Origin: Bradyrhizobium sediminis
GTDB lineage: Bacteria; Pseudomonadota; Alphaproteobacteria; Rhizobiales; Xanthobacteraceae
Assembly: GCF_018736105.1 (NCBI RefSeq)
Contig: NZ_CP076135.1
Span: forward strand, 2,230,001 to 2,294,000
DNA: 64,000 nucleotides
Reading direction: 5' to 3'
The position numbers were made by a program, and so were the translations under genes. Below, in pieces: positions 1-7,649 of this stretch. The notes under the pieces are model-generated. The model made no database searches. It was not told the origin of the DNA and saw nothing but the letters and a program-made list of their open reading frames with translations. Numbering within the stretch: the stretch's first letter is position 1; each line of letters begins with the position of its first letter.

Positions 1-341
1 GGGATGGGCTGGTAACTTTGACCGGAAAAGTCAACTGGTACTATCAAAAGAGCAGCGCCGAGCGCGATGTTCGCAGGCTGTCGGGCGTGCGCAGCATCGT
101 CAATAATATCGAAATTGAGCCGCATGCAAAGGCCGATAACGTAAAAATGAAGATCGAAGCGGCTCTGAAACGGCACGCTGAAATCGAAGCCAAGGACATA
201 CGTGTCACCGTTCGAGATGATGATGAAGTCTTGCTTGAAGGTAAGGTTCGCAATTGGGACGAGAAGTTTGCGGTCGAGAACGCGGCTTGGTCGGCCCCCG
301 GTGTGAAGAACGTCAAGGACCGGCTGACGATAGAGTCTTAG
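1..341 (+). CDS. BON-domain protein (5' end outside window)
   Basis: The frame is open from the window edge and ends with TAG at 341; a TTG at 18 could be read as a start, but in-frame residues before it (D-G-L-V-T-L-T-G-K-V) continue the BON pattern, so the gene begins upstream. What remains shows one BON module ending in a V-x-x-I-x-N-x-I-like stretch (RSIVNNIEIEP), then a complete second one (about residues 40-112). BON modules are about 60-residue phospholipid-binding folds found in OsmY-like periplasmic stress proteins. The missing N-terminus probably carries a signal peptide or another BON copy. The next gene starts 47 nt later on the same strand, suggesting co-transcription. Confidence 0.8.
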   Translation, partial: DGLVTLTGKVNWYYQKSSAERDVRRLSGVRSIVNNIEIEPHAKADNVKMKIEAALKRHAEIEAKDIRVTVRDDDEVLLEGKVRNWDEKFAVENAAWSAPGVKNVKDRLTIES

Positions 342-388
342 CGACAGCGTCTTGACTGACATCGGCTTCATCCGATGAGGAGAGAGCA

Positions 389-958
389 ATGCAAACGCCA
401 GTTGAAGTAGAATTTCAGGATATGGTTTCCAGTCCTGCGGTCCAGGACATGCTCGCGGAGCATGTGAAGAAGCTTGAACAACTGTTTGGTCGGATTACAG
501 CATGTCGGATCGTCGTAAAAGGTCCCGGGAAACGTCACAAAACCGGCGGCTTATATGAAATCAATATTCGACTGGCGCTACCGGATGGTCGTGAAGTCGA
601 CATCGGGCGGACGCCGAAGGAAGACGAGCGACATGCGGATTTGCCATTTGCAATTAACGATGCGTTCAAACGGGCAGGCAGGCGGCTTCAGGATAGCGCG
701 AGGCGCATGGAGGGAATGGTCAAAAGCCACGAAGGGCAATCCATCGGAACTGTCGTACGACTGGACGCCTCCGGCGAATTCGGATTCCTTCGGTCAAACG
801 ATGGCGAGGAGATTTACTTCCATCGCAATAGCGTTCTTGACGGAGCGTTTTCCGAACTGGCCATCGGCTCCCGGGTCGTGTTTGCCGATGAGATCGGCGA
901 AAAGGGCCCACAGGCGACCACAGTAAAGCTGCTCGGAAAACACGGGTTGCGGGTCTGA
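389..958 (+). CDS. HPF/RaiA-like ribosome-associated protein fused to a cold-shock domain
   Basis: This is a 189-residue protein with two recognisable parts. Residues 1 to about 105 resemble the sigma-54 modulation/S30EA (HPF, RaiA) fold that binds the 30S decoding region and hibernates ribosomes. Residues about 117-185 are a cold-shock domain, with a G-E-F-G-F-L stretch in the RNP1 position and I-Y-F-H-R-N in the RNP2 position. Long HPF proteins normally end in a dimerisation domain; here a nucleic-acid-binding domain replaces it. The ATG is preceded by a good GGAGAGAGC ribosome site. Its place behind a BON gene and near universal stress proteins suggests a role in stress or low-energy survival (inference). 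Confidence 0.85.
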   Translation: MQTPVEVEFQDMVSSPAVQDMLAEHVKKLEQLFGRITACRIVVKGPGKRHKTGGLYEINIRLALPDGREVDIGRTPKEDERHADLPFAINDAFKRAGRRLQDSARRMEGMVKSHEGQSIGTVVRLDASGEFGFLRSNDGEEIYFHRNSVLDGAFSELAIGSRVVFADEIGEKGPQATTVKLLGKHGLRV

Positions 959-1040
959 CCGCCTCGTTCGCTGGCGCGGCGTTATGCAGATCCGTTTTCC
1001 CAGGAATAGCTCTGCTGCCGTCGTTGATGGAAATCATCAA

Positions 1041-1679
1041 TTACGCGAAGTCGCCGGCCGCGATGGCCTGGATGCCAAGATTTTGCAAAGCGGATCGCGC
1101 TGCTTCCGCCGATCCGCCGACATCGATGCTGCGGCAAGCATCCTCGATCACGAAGACGGAAAAGCCGGCGCGTTGTGCGTCCTCGGCTGAGTAGCGGACG
1201 CAGAAGTCGAACGCCAGCCCGGCGAGAAAAACACGTGTCAGCGAGCGCTCCCGCAAATATCCGGTAAGCCCGGTCGGCGTCTGACGGTCGTTCTCGTAAA
1301 ACGCCGAATATGAATCGATCGTGCGATGAAACCCCTTGCGCAGGATCATCGTGGCTTGCGAAACACATAGCGATTCATGAAATTGAGCCCCTGACGTTTC
1401 CTGCACGCAATGGTCCGGCCAAAGGATCTGAGGACCATAAGGGGCGGCAATGATGTCATTTGGTTGCTTTCCCGGATGCATCGAGGCGAACGAAAAGTGG
1501 TCGTGCGGGTGCCAGTCCTGGGTGACGACTATGTTTGCAAAGCGCCCGGCAAGCCGATTTATGACGGGCACCACATCGCTGCCGCCCGGCACCGGAAGGC
1601 GACCTCCGGGACAAAAATCATTCTGGACATCGACTACGATCAATACGTCGGTATCGCCTGCGATCATATGAGCGCCCAT
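1041..1679 (-). CDS. pncA: Nicotinamidase (PncA family)
   Basis: The 212-residue protein hydrolyses nicotinamide to nicotinate and ammonia in NAD salvage. Visible signatures are the catalytic Asp17 in V-V-D-V-Q-N-D-F, the metal-binding D-W-H-P-H-D-H run, a Lys in L-R-K-G-F, and the nucleophile Cys in L-A-F-D-F-C-V. The open frame extends upstream to 1826, but that would overlap the divergent polX gene and adds residues unlike the family. The ATG at 1679 has a GGAG about 8 nt before it. A FixK-like half-degenerate box lies 45 nt upstream. pncB, the next enzyme of the pathway, is 2.6 kb away under a similar box. Confidence 0.9.
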   Translation of the reverse strand: MGAHMIAGDTDVLIVVDVQNDFCPGGRLPVPGGSDVVPVINRLAGRFANIVVTQDWHPHDHFSFASMHPGKQPNDIIAAPYGPQILWPDHCVQETSGAQFHESLCVSQATMILRKGFHRTIDSYSAFYENDRQTPTGLTGYLRERSLTRVFLAGLAFDFCVRYSAEDAQRAGFSVFVIEDACRSIDVGGSAEAARSALQNLGIQAIAAGDFA

Positions 1680-1724
1680 CTCTGCGGCTCCAGTATGACT
1701 ATTGGTGCCATTGAGGAACTGACC

Positions 1725-1738
1725 CTGATCTGAATCAA
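1725..1738. promoter_or_regulatory. FixK/FNR-like box (one mismatch), pncA-polX divergent promoter
   Basis: The sequence is CTGATCTGAATCAA, which differs from TTGA-N6-TCAA only in the first base. It lies 45 nt before the pncA start on the minus strand and 56 nt before the polX start on the plus strand, the same spacing as the perfect boxes nearby. It could serve either or both genes. Assignment to a FixK/FNR-type regulator is inferred from the motif alone. Confidence 0.5.
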
Positions 1739-1794
1739 TTCCGGGCTGCCGAGCCATGTGATATTGAAAAAAACGGCTTTCGTGGGTCTCCGAT

Positions 1795-3519
1795 ATGCCC
1801 GTGCAGAACGCGGAAATCGCCGCCATGTTCGACCAGGCCGCTGAACTCCTTGAGATTGGGGGAGAGAACCAGTTTCGCGTGCGCGCCTACCGCCGTGCCG
1901 CACGCGTCATCGAGGGCTTGCCGAAAGCGGCCGAAAGCTTGCTGAAATCGGGACGCGATCTGTCGGAGTTGCCGGGGATTGGCAAGGATCTCGCCGGCAA
2001 GATCGCCGATATCGTCACGACCGGGCATTTCGGTCTGCTCGACACCTTGAAACGAAAACTCCCTGGCGAACTCGGCGAAATGGCGGCTCTTCCCGGCCTC
2101 GGACCGAAGCGCATCAAGCTGCTCTATGACAAGATGAAAGTGCGAACCCTCAGCGACCTTCGTCAGGCCATCAAAACAGGACGGTTGCGCGAGCTTCGCG
2201 GGTTTGGTCCTGTGATCGAGAAGAAACTGCTCGATGCGCTTGAAAAGCCGCAGCCTGCAAGGCGGTTCAAGCTTTCGGTGGCCGAAGCTGAAGCTGAAGC
2301 CTTGGTCGGCTTTCTCCGTGGTAGCGGACGCGTCGTCGTCGCCGGAAGCTATCGGCGGCGCCGCGACACCGTCGGCGATCTTGACGTGCTGGTGACCGCG
2401 AAGGACGGTGCCGCGGTGGGCGACAGGCTGGCGAAGTATGAAAATGTCGCGCAGGTCGTCGCTCACGGACCGACGCGCACCACCGTAATGCTGCGCTCCG
2501 GCCTGCAGGTCGATGTCCGTGCGGTGCCGGAGGAAAGCTATGGCGCAGCACTTCTGTATTTTACCGGTTCGAAGGCCCACAACATCGCGCTGCGCGGGCT
2601 CGCCAACCAGCACGGATGGAAGCTGAACGAATACGGATTGTTCTCAGGCAAGCGGCGGATTGCCGGTGCCACGGAGGAGGATGTCTACGAGAAGCTCAAG
2701 CTCGCATACATCGAGCCGGAGTTGCGCGAGGACCGCGGGGAGATTGCGGCGGCCCAGGCTGGCAAGCTGCCCAGGCTTGTGAAGCTTTCCGATGTCAGAG
2801 GTGACCTTCACGTGCACTCCGACTGGACCGATGGCACCGTCACCATCGCTGAAATGGCGGCGGCGGCGCAGGCGCGCGGTTACGAATACATCGCCCTGAC
2901 CGACCACAGCCGCCGGGTCGCCATGACCCACGGTCTCGATCCGGCGCGCCTGGCACGGCAGATCCGCGAGATCGACCGGCTCAACGAAAGACTCAAGAAT
3001 TTCACGATTCTCAGAGGCATCGAGGTCGATATACTCCGGGACGGCAGTCTCGATCTGCCGGAGTCAAGCCTGGCGAAACTGGACATCGTGGTGGCCGCGG
3101 TGCATTCGCATTTCGATCTGCCGCGGCAGGCGCAGACCGAGCGCGTCGTCCGTGCCCTGGAGAACCGTCATGTGTCCATTCTGGCGCATCCGACCGGGCG
3201 ATTGATCGGCGAGCGCGAGCCTTACGACATCGATATGGATCGCGTGATTTCGACGGCGCGCAAGGCCGGATGTTACCTCGAGATCAATGCGGAGCCGGAT
3301 CGCCTAGATTTGCACGATCTGCATGCTCGCGCGGCGAAGCTCGCCGGGGTGAAGCTGGCGGTCTCGACGGATGCGCACTCCGTCGATGCATATCAGTGCA
3401 TGCGGTTCGGGATCGATCAGGCGCGACGCGCCTGGCTCACGGTAAACGACGTGCTCAATACCCGGCCACTTGCCGAATTGCGCAAGCTGCTGAAGCGTCG
3501 AGCCTCCGTCCGGGGTTGA
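1795..3519 (+). CDS. polX: DNA polymerase X with PHP phosphoesterase domain
   Basis: At 574 residues this has the usual bacterial PolX length. Helix-hairpin-helix motifs occupy about residues 55-145 (L-P-G-I-G, L-P-G-L-G). The polymerase palm carries G-S at 184-185, the metal aspartates Asp195 and Asp197 in G-D-L-D-V-L-V, and a third Asp240. The C-terminal PHP domain (about 335-570) keeps its metal ligands: H-V-H-S near 339, T-D-H-S near 370, E410, H-S-H near 437, A-H-P near 465 and S-T-D-A-H near 526. The family fills short gaps in base-excision repair, and the PHP domain acts as a 3'-5' exonuclease or phosphatase. The gene is divergent from pncA. Confidence 0.92.
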   Translation: MPVQNAEIAAMFDQAAELLEIGGENQFRVRAYRRAARVIEGLPKAAESLLKSGRDLSELPGIGKDLAGKIADIVTTGHFGLLDTLKRKLPGELGEMAALPGLGPKRIKLLYDKMKVRTLSDLRQAIKTGRLRELRGFGPVIEKKLLDALEKPQPARRFKLSVAEAEAEALVGFLRGSGRVVVAGSYRRRRDTVGDLDVLVTAKDGAAVGDRLAKYENVAQVVAHGPTRTTVMLRSGLQVDVRAVPEESYGAALLYFTGSKAHNIALRGLANQHGWKLNEYGLFSGKRRIAGATEEDVYEKLKLAYIEPELREDRGEIAAAQAGKLPRLVKLSDVRGDLHVHSDWTDGTVTIAEMAAAAQARGYEYIALTDHSRRVAMTHGLDPARLARQIREIDRLNERLKNFTILRGIEVDILRDGSLDLPESSLAKLDIVVAAVHSHFDLPRQAQTERVVRALENRHVSILAHPTGRLIGEREPYDIDMDRVISTARKAGCYLEINAEPDRLDLHDLHARAAKLAGVKLAVSTDAHSVDAYQCMRFGIDQARRAWLTVNDVLNTRPLAELRKLLKRRASVRG

Positions 3520-3546
3520 CGTTTTGAACGCGCGCGGGGGAGGGTG

Positions 3547-3560
3547 TTGAGCCACGTCAA
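3547..3560. promoter_or_regulatory. FixK/FNR-like box before small ORF
   Basis: TTGAGCCACGTCAA is a perfect TTGA-N6-TCAA palindrome. It lies just after the polX stop and 57 nt before the ATG of a 48-codon ORF. The geometry fits a class II activator site around -41. Confidence 0.6.
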
Positions 3561-3617
3561 AAACCTGTTCTATCCAATGGTTTAGGAGGGTCTTTTGAGT
3601 CAGAGAGGCGCATCGTG

Positions 3618-3764
3618 ATGGGAAATCGGATTTTGGTCGCCTTCCACCGTCGGAGCGATTGCACGCCGCCATCTGCGCTTATTCGTCTTGAACGGACCGA
3701 CGATGTCGGGCGTGATATCAGCAAGCTGCTGGCGCATCCCCTCAGCGCCCATGAGCCATTCTGA
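3618..3764 (+). CDS. Possible small protein of 48 residues behind a FixK-like box
   Basis: An ATG at 3618 follows a GAGAGG purine run by about 9 nt and opens a 48-codon frame ending in TGA. The product begins M-G-N-R-I-L-V-A-F and ends A-H-E-P-F; it has no signal peptide, no membrane segment and no family I recognise. Support comes only from the ribosome site and the perfect box 57 nt upstream. It could instead be the leader of a non-coding RNA. Confidence 0.35.
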   Translation: MGNRILVAFHRRSDCTPPSALIRLERTDDVGRDISKLLAHPLSAHEPF

Positions 3765-3824
3765 GGCGCTTCCCAAGCGACCGGCTTCGATCCCTGAATC
3801 CAGGTGAACAGCCGCGACCTATTC

Positions 3825-4034
3825 TCATTCTATCGGCACCCAGAGATCGCCATCCTTGACGTAGGATCGCTTGACGGCCGCCCAGGCGGTGCGGTGAGCG
3901 ATTTCTTCCTGCCGAATGTCCCCCGCATGGGCTGCGAAGGCATGGTTGAACGCGGCACGATAGATGTCCTGCGCATGCGGCGGAAGGTGGTCGCGGACCG
4001 ATGCGGGAAGATCGATATTGGCGCGGTATGGCAT
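3825..4034 (-). CDS. chaB: ChaB family protein
   Basis: This 69-residue protein matches the ChaB pattern throughout: M-P-Y start, L-P-x-x-V-x-x-x-L-P near residues 9-18, H-A-Q-x-I-Y-x-x-A-F-N, A-H-R-x-A-W-A-A-V-K and a closing K-x-G-x-W. ChaB was named as a regulator of the ChaA cation antiporter, but in most genomes it is a small soluble protein of uncertain role found with stress genes. No chaA is in this window. The start has a GGGAGAAA ribosome site. A FixK-like box lies 140 nt upstream. Confidence 0.85.
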   Translation of the reverse strand: MPYRANIDLPASVRDHLPPHAQDIYRAAFNHAFAAHAGDIRQEEIAHRTAWAAVKRSYVKDGDLWVPIE

Positions 4035-4174
4035 GGGTTTCTCCCAAATGAAGCAACGAAGGTGTGTCGGTCAGAATAGATCTGCTTCGACTTCTTCTGA
4101 TCAATGGCCGAATTTCGAGAGCGCCTCTTCCAGATGATCGGCTAGCATAAGCATTCCAACCAACGGATCCAGGC

Positions 4175-4188
4175 TTGAGCGAGATCAA
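4175..4188. promoter_or_regulatory. FixK/FNR-like box between chaB and pncB
   Basis: TTGAGCGAGATCAA is a perfect TTGA-N6-TCAA site in the 270-bp divergent gap. It is 140 nt from the chaB start and 116 nt from the pncB start, so either transcript would have a leader of about 80-110 nt, longer than for the other boxes. A 17-codon frame (4101-4154, minus strand) lies inside the chaB leader but is too short to call. Confidence 0.55.
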
Positions 4189-4304
4189 GTGATCAGGAAC
4201 CTAGTGCGCGGCAATATGCTCTTCGCAGTAGGACTTCCATCCTTTCGGAAGGACAAGGAAGTAACCCGGCGTTTGATTCTGCCACCTCCTACGGGATTGG
4301 CCAC

Positions 4305-5651
4305 ATGTATCCTGCGACAAGCCCTCTGCTGACCGATTTGTATCAACTGAACATGGTTCAGGCGTATCTGGACCATGGTCAAATGGATACGGCTGTATTC
4401 GAGTTCTTCGTGCGTCGGCTTCCGGCTCGAAGGGGCTTCCTCATGGCGGCAGGGCTGGAGCAGGCCATCGAGTTTCTCGAGAACCTGCAATTCTCCAGCG
4501 AGGAGATTGATTGGCTCCGTAAGAACTATCGGTTCACGGATGGATTCCTCGACTACCTCGCGCGCCTGCGCTTTACCGGCGATGTCGATGCCATGCCGGA
4601 AGGCACGATTTTCTTCGCCAGCGAACCAATCATTCGGGTGACCGCGCCGCTTCCGGAGGCGCAATTGGTCGAGACTCGCCTTATCAACATCCTCCACTTT
4701 CAGTCGGTGGTCGCCTCCAAGGCGGCGCGAATGGTCCTTGCAGCACCGGGCAAGCAACTGATCGATTTCGGATTGCGGCGAGCACATGGAGCGGAGGCCG
4801 GGCTGATGGCCGCGCGCGCCAGCTATCTGGCGGGATTTGACGGGACGGCCACCGTGCTTGCACGGGAATACTTCGGAATTCCGGTCTTCGGAACGATGGC
4901 CCACTCCTTCATCCAGGCACATGACGATGAAACATCGGCCTTTTTGGAGTTTGCGCGCTCGCGACCAGATAATCTCGTCTTGCTGATCGACACCTATGAT
5001 ACCGAAGCCGCAGCCCGAACAGTCGTTACACTGGCGCCTCGCCTGAAGAAGGAAGGCATTGCCGTGCGCGGAGTCCGTCTCGACAGCGGCGATCTGATCG
5101 CGTTGTCGAAGGCTGTCCGGCGCATTCTGGACGACGGAGGTTTGCGCGACGTGACCATATTTGCGAGTGGGGGGCTCGACGAAGACGAACTTGCAAAAAT
5201 GATGGATGCGAATGCTCCGATTGATGGTTTTGGAATCGGCACCAGCCTGACGACGTCCTCCGACGCGCCGGCGCTTGATTGCGCCTACAAGCTTCAAGAA
5301 TATGCCGGCATTGCGCGACGCAAACGATCTGTTGGAAAGGCCACGTGGCCTGGTCGCAAGCAGGTCTGGCGCAGCTTTGGTGACAACGGATGCATGACCG
5401 GCGACGTATTGGCCCTCGATCATGATCAACAGGCGGGCGAACCACTGTTGGTACCCGTCATGCGTCATGGCCGACGCCTTGCTGCGCCTCCTACACTAGC
5501 CGATATCCGGAAGAGGGCGGCGCAAGGCCTTGCCCAGTTGCCCTGGTCGTTGCGCCACCTGAGCGACGGAGCAACGCTCCCAGTCACCGTAGCGCCGGGA
5601 CTGATAGCGCTCGCGGAGGAAGTCGATCGCCGATGTGCAGCCATGATGTGA
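4305..5651 (+). CDS. pncB: Nicotinate phosphoribosyltransferase
   Basis: The 448-residue enzyme joins nicotinate to PRPP, giving nicotinate mononucleotide with ATP hydrolysis. The N-terminus S-P-L-L-T-D-L-Y-Q-L-N-M, the F-E-F-F-V-R-x-L-P segment, the G-T-M-A-H-S-F motif holding the phosphorylatable His, and V-R-L-D-S-G-D-L are typical of the family. With pncA upstream it completes nicotinamide recycling to the Preiss-Handler pathway; nadE lies far downstream at 47.6 kb. A FixK-like box lies 116 nt before the start. The location among stress genes suggests NAD pool maintenance under low oxygen or dormancy (inference). Confidence 0.92.
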   Translation: MYPATSPLLTDLYQLNMVQAYLDHGQMDTAVFEFFVRRLPARRGFLMAAGLEQAIEFLENLQFSSEEIDWLRKNYRFTDGFLDYLARLRFTGDVDAMPEGTIFFASEPIIRVTAPLPEAQLVETRLINILHFQSVVASKAARMVLAAPGKQLIDFGLRRAHGAEAGLMAARASYLAGFDGTATVLAREYFGIPVFGTMAHSFIQAHDDETSAFLEFARSRPDNLVLLIDTYDTEAAARTVVTLAPRLKKEGIAVRGVRLDSGDLIALSKAVRRILDDGGLRDVTIFASGGLDEDELAKMMDANAPIDGFGIGTSLTTSSDAPALDCAYKLQEYAGIARRKRSVGKATWPGRKQVWRSFGDNGCMTGDVLALDHDQQAGEPLLVPVMRHGRRLAAPPTLADIRKRAAQGLAQLPWSLRHLSDGATLPVTVAPGLIALAEEVDRRCAAMM

Positions 5652-5710
5652 CGAGCGATGCGACGATCTTCATTACTTGGAGGCGCACGTCTCTTCGAAT
5701 GACTCGAACC

Positions 5711-5724
5711 TTGATGTGAGTCAA
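5711..5724. promoter_or_regulatory. FixK/FNR-like box before tandem usp gene
   Basis: TTGATGTGAGTCAA is a perfect TTGA-N6-TCAA site, 55 nt before the ATG of the downstream universal stress protein gene. A short GTCCC-TGC-GGGAC hairpin follows within the presumed promoter region. Confidence 0.65.
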
Positions 5725-5779
5725 AGGCGTCCCTGCGGGACGTGGCTCAATGCTTTATCGTCGCATGAGGGGAGCCACC

Positions 5780-6601
5780 ATGTCCTATGCAACGCTGATG
5801 GTTTGCGTCAATGTCGATCACGTCTCGAAAACGCTTGTCGGCGTTGCCGCAGGCCTCACGGACAAGTTCTCGGCAAAGCTGATCGGATTATCGGCTCTTG
5901 CGATCACGCCGCCATTTGTTGCGGAGGGAGTGGTGATCGTCGACAATGCGTCGGAATCCGATGTTGCACAGGTGAAGGCAAGACTGGCTGAGGCCGAAGA
6001 CAAGTTCCGGGCAGCCGCGGGAGCTGGCCGTGAGGTTGAGTGGCGATCGGCGCTCGAGATCCCAACGGATGCCCTGATTAGTGAAGCGCGATGTGCGGAT
6101 CTGATCTTGCTCGAAAAAAGCAGCCGCTCGATAGATCTCTATAGGGTGGCCGATAGCGGGGCGGCAATTCTGGGGGCGGGGCGCCCCTTCCTCGTGGTGC
6201 CTGGGTCAGTGAAATCGCTCACCGCGGACCATGTAGTGGTTGGATGGAAGGATACGCGTGAGGCGCGGCGGGCAATTCAGGACGCGCTGCCATTCCTGCA
6301 TGAGGCGAAGCGTGTAACGGTCGTCGAAATCTGCCAGAATGATCAAAAGGAGGCCGCGCGTCATCATGTCGATGATGTCGTGCTCTACCTGGCGCGACAC
6401 AGAATAAGGGCCGAAGGTCGGGTCGAAATGCAGTTGCCGGGATCAAGTGCCGATCAGATCATCAGGTTCGCCGAGGACGAGGGAGCTGACCTGCTTGTGA
6501 CCGGGGCGTACGGACACAGCCGGCTTAACGAATGGATCTTCGGTGGAGTGACCCACGATCTCCTGGCGTCAACCCCGATCTGCTGCCTGATGTCTCATTG
6601 A
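5780..6601 (+). CDS. Universal stress protein, tandem UspA domains
   Basis: From the ATG at 5780 (after a GAGGGGA ribosome site) this is a 273-residue protein, about twice the length of one Usp domain. The C-terminal half ends T-G-A-Y-G-H-S-R-L-N-E-W-I-F-G-G-V-T, the glycine-rich nucleotide loop of tandem Usp proteins; the N-terminal half is more divergent and lacks that loop. The frame is open to 5750, but the longer version would add ten arginine-rich residues and displace the ribosome site. Usp proteins of this type are commonly induced by oxygen limitation through FNR-like regulators, which fits the perfect box 55 nt upstream. Confidence 0.88.
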   Translation: MSYATLMVCVNVDHVSKTLVGVAAGLTDKFSAKLIGLSALAITPPFVAEGVVIVDNASESDVAQVKARLAEAEDKFRAAAGAGREVEWRSALEIPTDALISEARCADLILLEKSSRSIDLYRVADSGAAILGAGRPFLVVPGSVKSLTADHVVVGWKDTREARRAIQDALPFLHEAKRVTVVEICQNDQKEAARHHVDDVVLYLARHRIRAEGRVEMQLPGSSADQIIRFAEDEGADLLVTGAYGHSRLNEWIFGGVTHDLLASTPICCLMSH

Positions 6602-6719
6602 CGGGCGCTGGTGCTCTCCAGTAGCTGGCAGAGGAAGAGCAAAAAAACGTTCTCCGAAGAAGGTATTGGGTTGTACTCGACTCGCCCGGGCGCGGTCGGC
6701 CTCCTAGACGTGATGCCCC

Positions 6720-6767
6720 GGGTTCGACGCAGATTGTGCCTTTGTGCATGACGTCTTTGACTTTCAT
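6720..6767 (-). pseudogene. Remnant of a CBS-domain protein gene (first ~16 codons only)
   Basis: Reading the minus strand from ATG at 6767 gives M-K-V-K-D-V-M-H-K-G-T-I-C-V-E-P, the start of small two-CBS proteins, after which similarity stops abruptly. The ribosome site (GAAGGACAAA before the ATG) and a perfect FixK-like box 47 nt upstream are intact. The rest of the gene seems deleted, replaced by unrelated sequence up to the usp gene at 6601. The open frame runs on to 6525 but that part resembles nothing. Confidence 0.6.
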
Positions 6768-6814
6768 TTTGTCCTTCTCAAAAAACGTCATTCGCGTGCG
6801 CAGATCGACACTCT

Positions 6815-6828
6815 TTGATCTGTGTCAA
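6815..6828. promoter_or_regulatory. FixK/FNR-like box before CBS remnant
   Basis: TTGATCTGTGTCAA is a perfect TTGA-N6-TCAA site. It is 47 nt before the start of the CBS-gene remnant on the minus strand. On the plus strand the next gene, the single-domain usp, starts 264 nt away. Confidence 0.6.
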
Positions 6829-7092
6829 GAACGAAGCATCTCGATGGGAACAGGCTTCAACTCGCGTATGCAGCAGCAAGATCGTTACTAGGAAGAGCCG
6901 GACCGCTTTTCGTCGCCCGCCCTGCCACTGTATCCGCAGGTATGGAGTTGCGGACGATCGGATCTGGGCTATCGACGCCAACTCTCGTGGCCAAAAAGGC
7001 ACGTTGCAGAGAATGTTCGTGCGGGAGATCAACGCTTCGTACGCCGAGTCACTCCAAAAGCCGCTCCTGGACCAACTGAAGCTGGAGGATGT
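6829..7092. other. Gap before the second usp gene, no gene supported
   Basis: Two overlapping open frames cross this stretch on the plus strand, but they start at TTG or GTG codons without ribosome sites and encode low-complexity, unrecognisable peptides. The gap may be a long leader from the box at 6815 to the usp gene at 7093, or decayed coding sequence. Confidence 0.4.
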
Positions 7093-7572
7093 ATGCATCG
7101 ACATATTCTGATCCCGACTGACGGCTCGGAGCTGTCACAGAATGCAATCGACTATGGCATGGCGCTGGCGAAGTCGGTCAATGCCAAAGTGACGGTACTG
7201 ACCGTGTCGACGCCCTTTCCCACGTTCGCGGTTGAGCCGGGTATGGTCATCGATACGCCGGAACAATACGGGAAGCGCATGGCGACACTCGCTGCAAATT
7301 ACCTCAAGGTCGCGAAGGAGGCCGCAGCGGCGGCCGGTGTGAGCTGCGAGACGATGCACATCGAGCACGATCAGCCATACCTGGCCATCATCGAGACGGC
7401 AGCACGACGATTGTGCGATCTGATTGTCATGGCTTCGCATGGCCGGCGTGGGATTTCCGCGATCGTGCTTGGGAGCGAAACCGTCAAGGTGCTGACACAC
7501 AGCACCATCCCGGTTCTCGTCTTTCGCGCGCCGCACCAGGGAATCTTCACGGCGCTGGCATCGTTGACCTGA
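7093..7572 (+). CDS. Universal stress protein, single UspA domain
   Basis: The 159-residue protein begins M-H-R-H-I-L-I-P-T-D-G-S-E-L-S, the standard Usp beta strand with the ATP-contacting Asp, and ends with A-S-H-G-R-R-G-I-S-A-I-V-L-G-S-E-T followed by I-P-V-L-V-F-R. The glycine loop is of the single-domain, ATP-binding type. A CTGGAGGATGT purine-rich segment precedes the ATG. It is followed by a THUMP-domain gene 77 nt downstream on the same strand. The role is inferred from the family: a stress-induced nucleotide-binding protein. Confidence 0.9.
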   Translation: MHRHILIPTDGSELSQNAIDYGMALAKSVNAKVTVLTVSTPFPTFAVEPGMVIDTPEQYGKRMATLAANYLKVAKEAAAAAGVSCETMHIEHDQPYLAIIETAARRLCDLIVMASHGRRGISAIVLGSETVKVLTHSTIPVLVFRAPHQGIFTALASLT

Positions 7573-7649
7573 CGGATATTTTGGACCAGCGGGCTAGGTC
7601 TACTGCATCGCTGGGATGCAATCCAGATCGAGACTTACCGGGGCTGGGC

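Noticed and set aside
4101..4154. 17-codon frame in the chaB leader
   Set aside because: Too short, begins only 20 nt from the FixK-like box so it would precede or straddle the expected transcription start.
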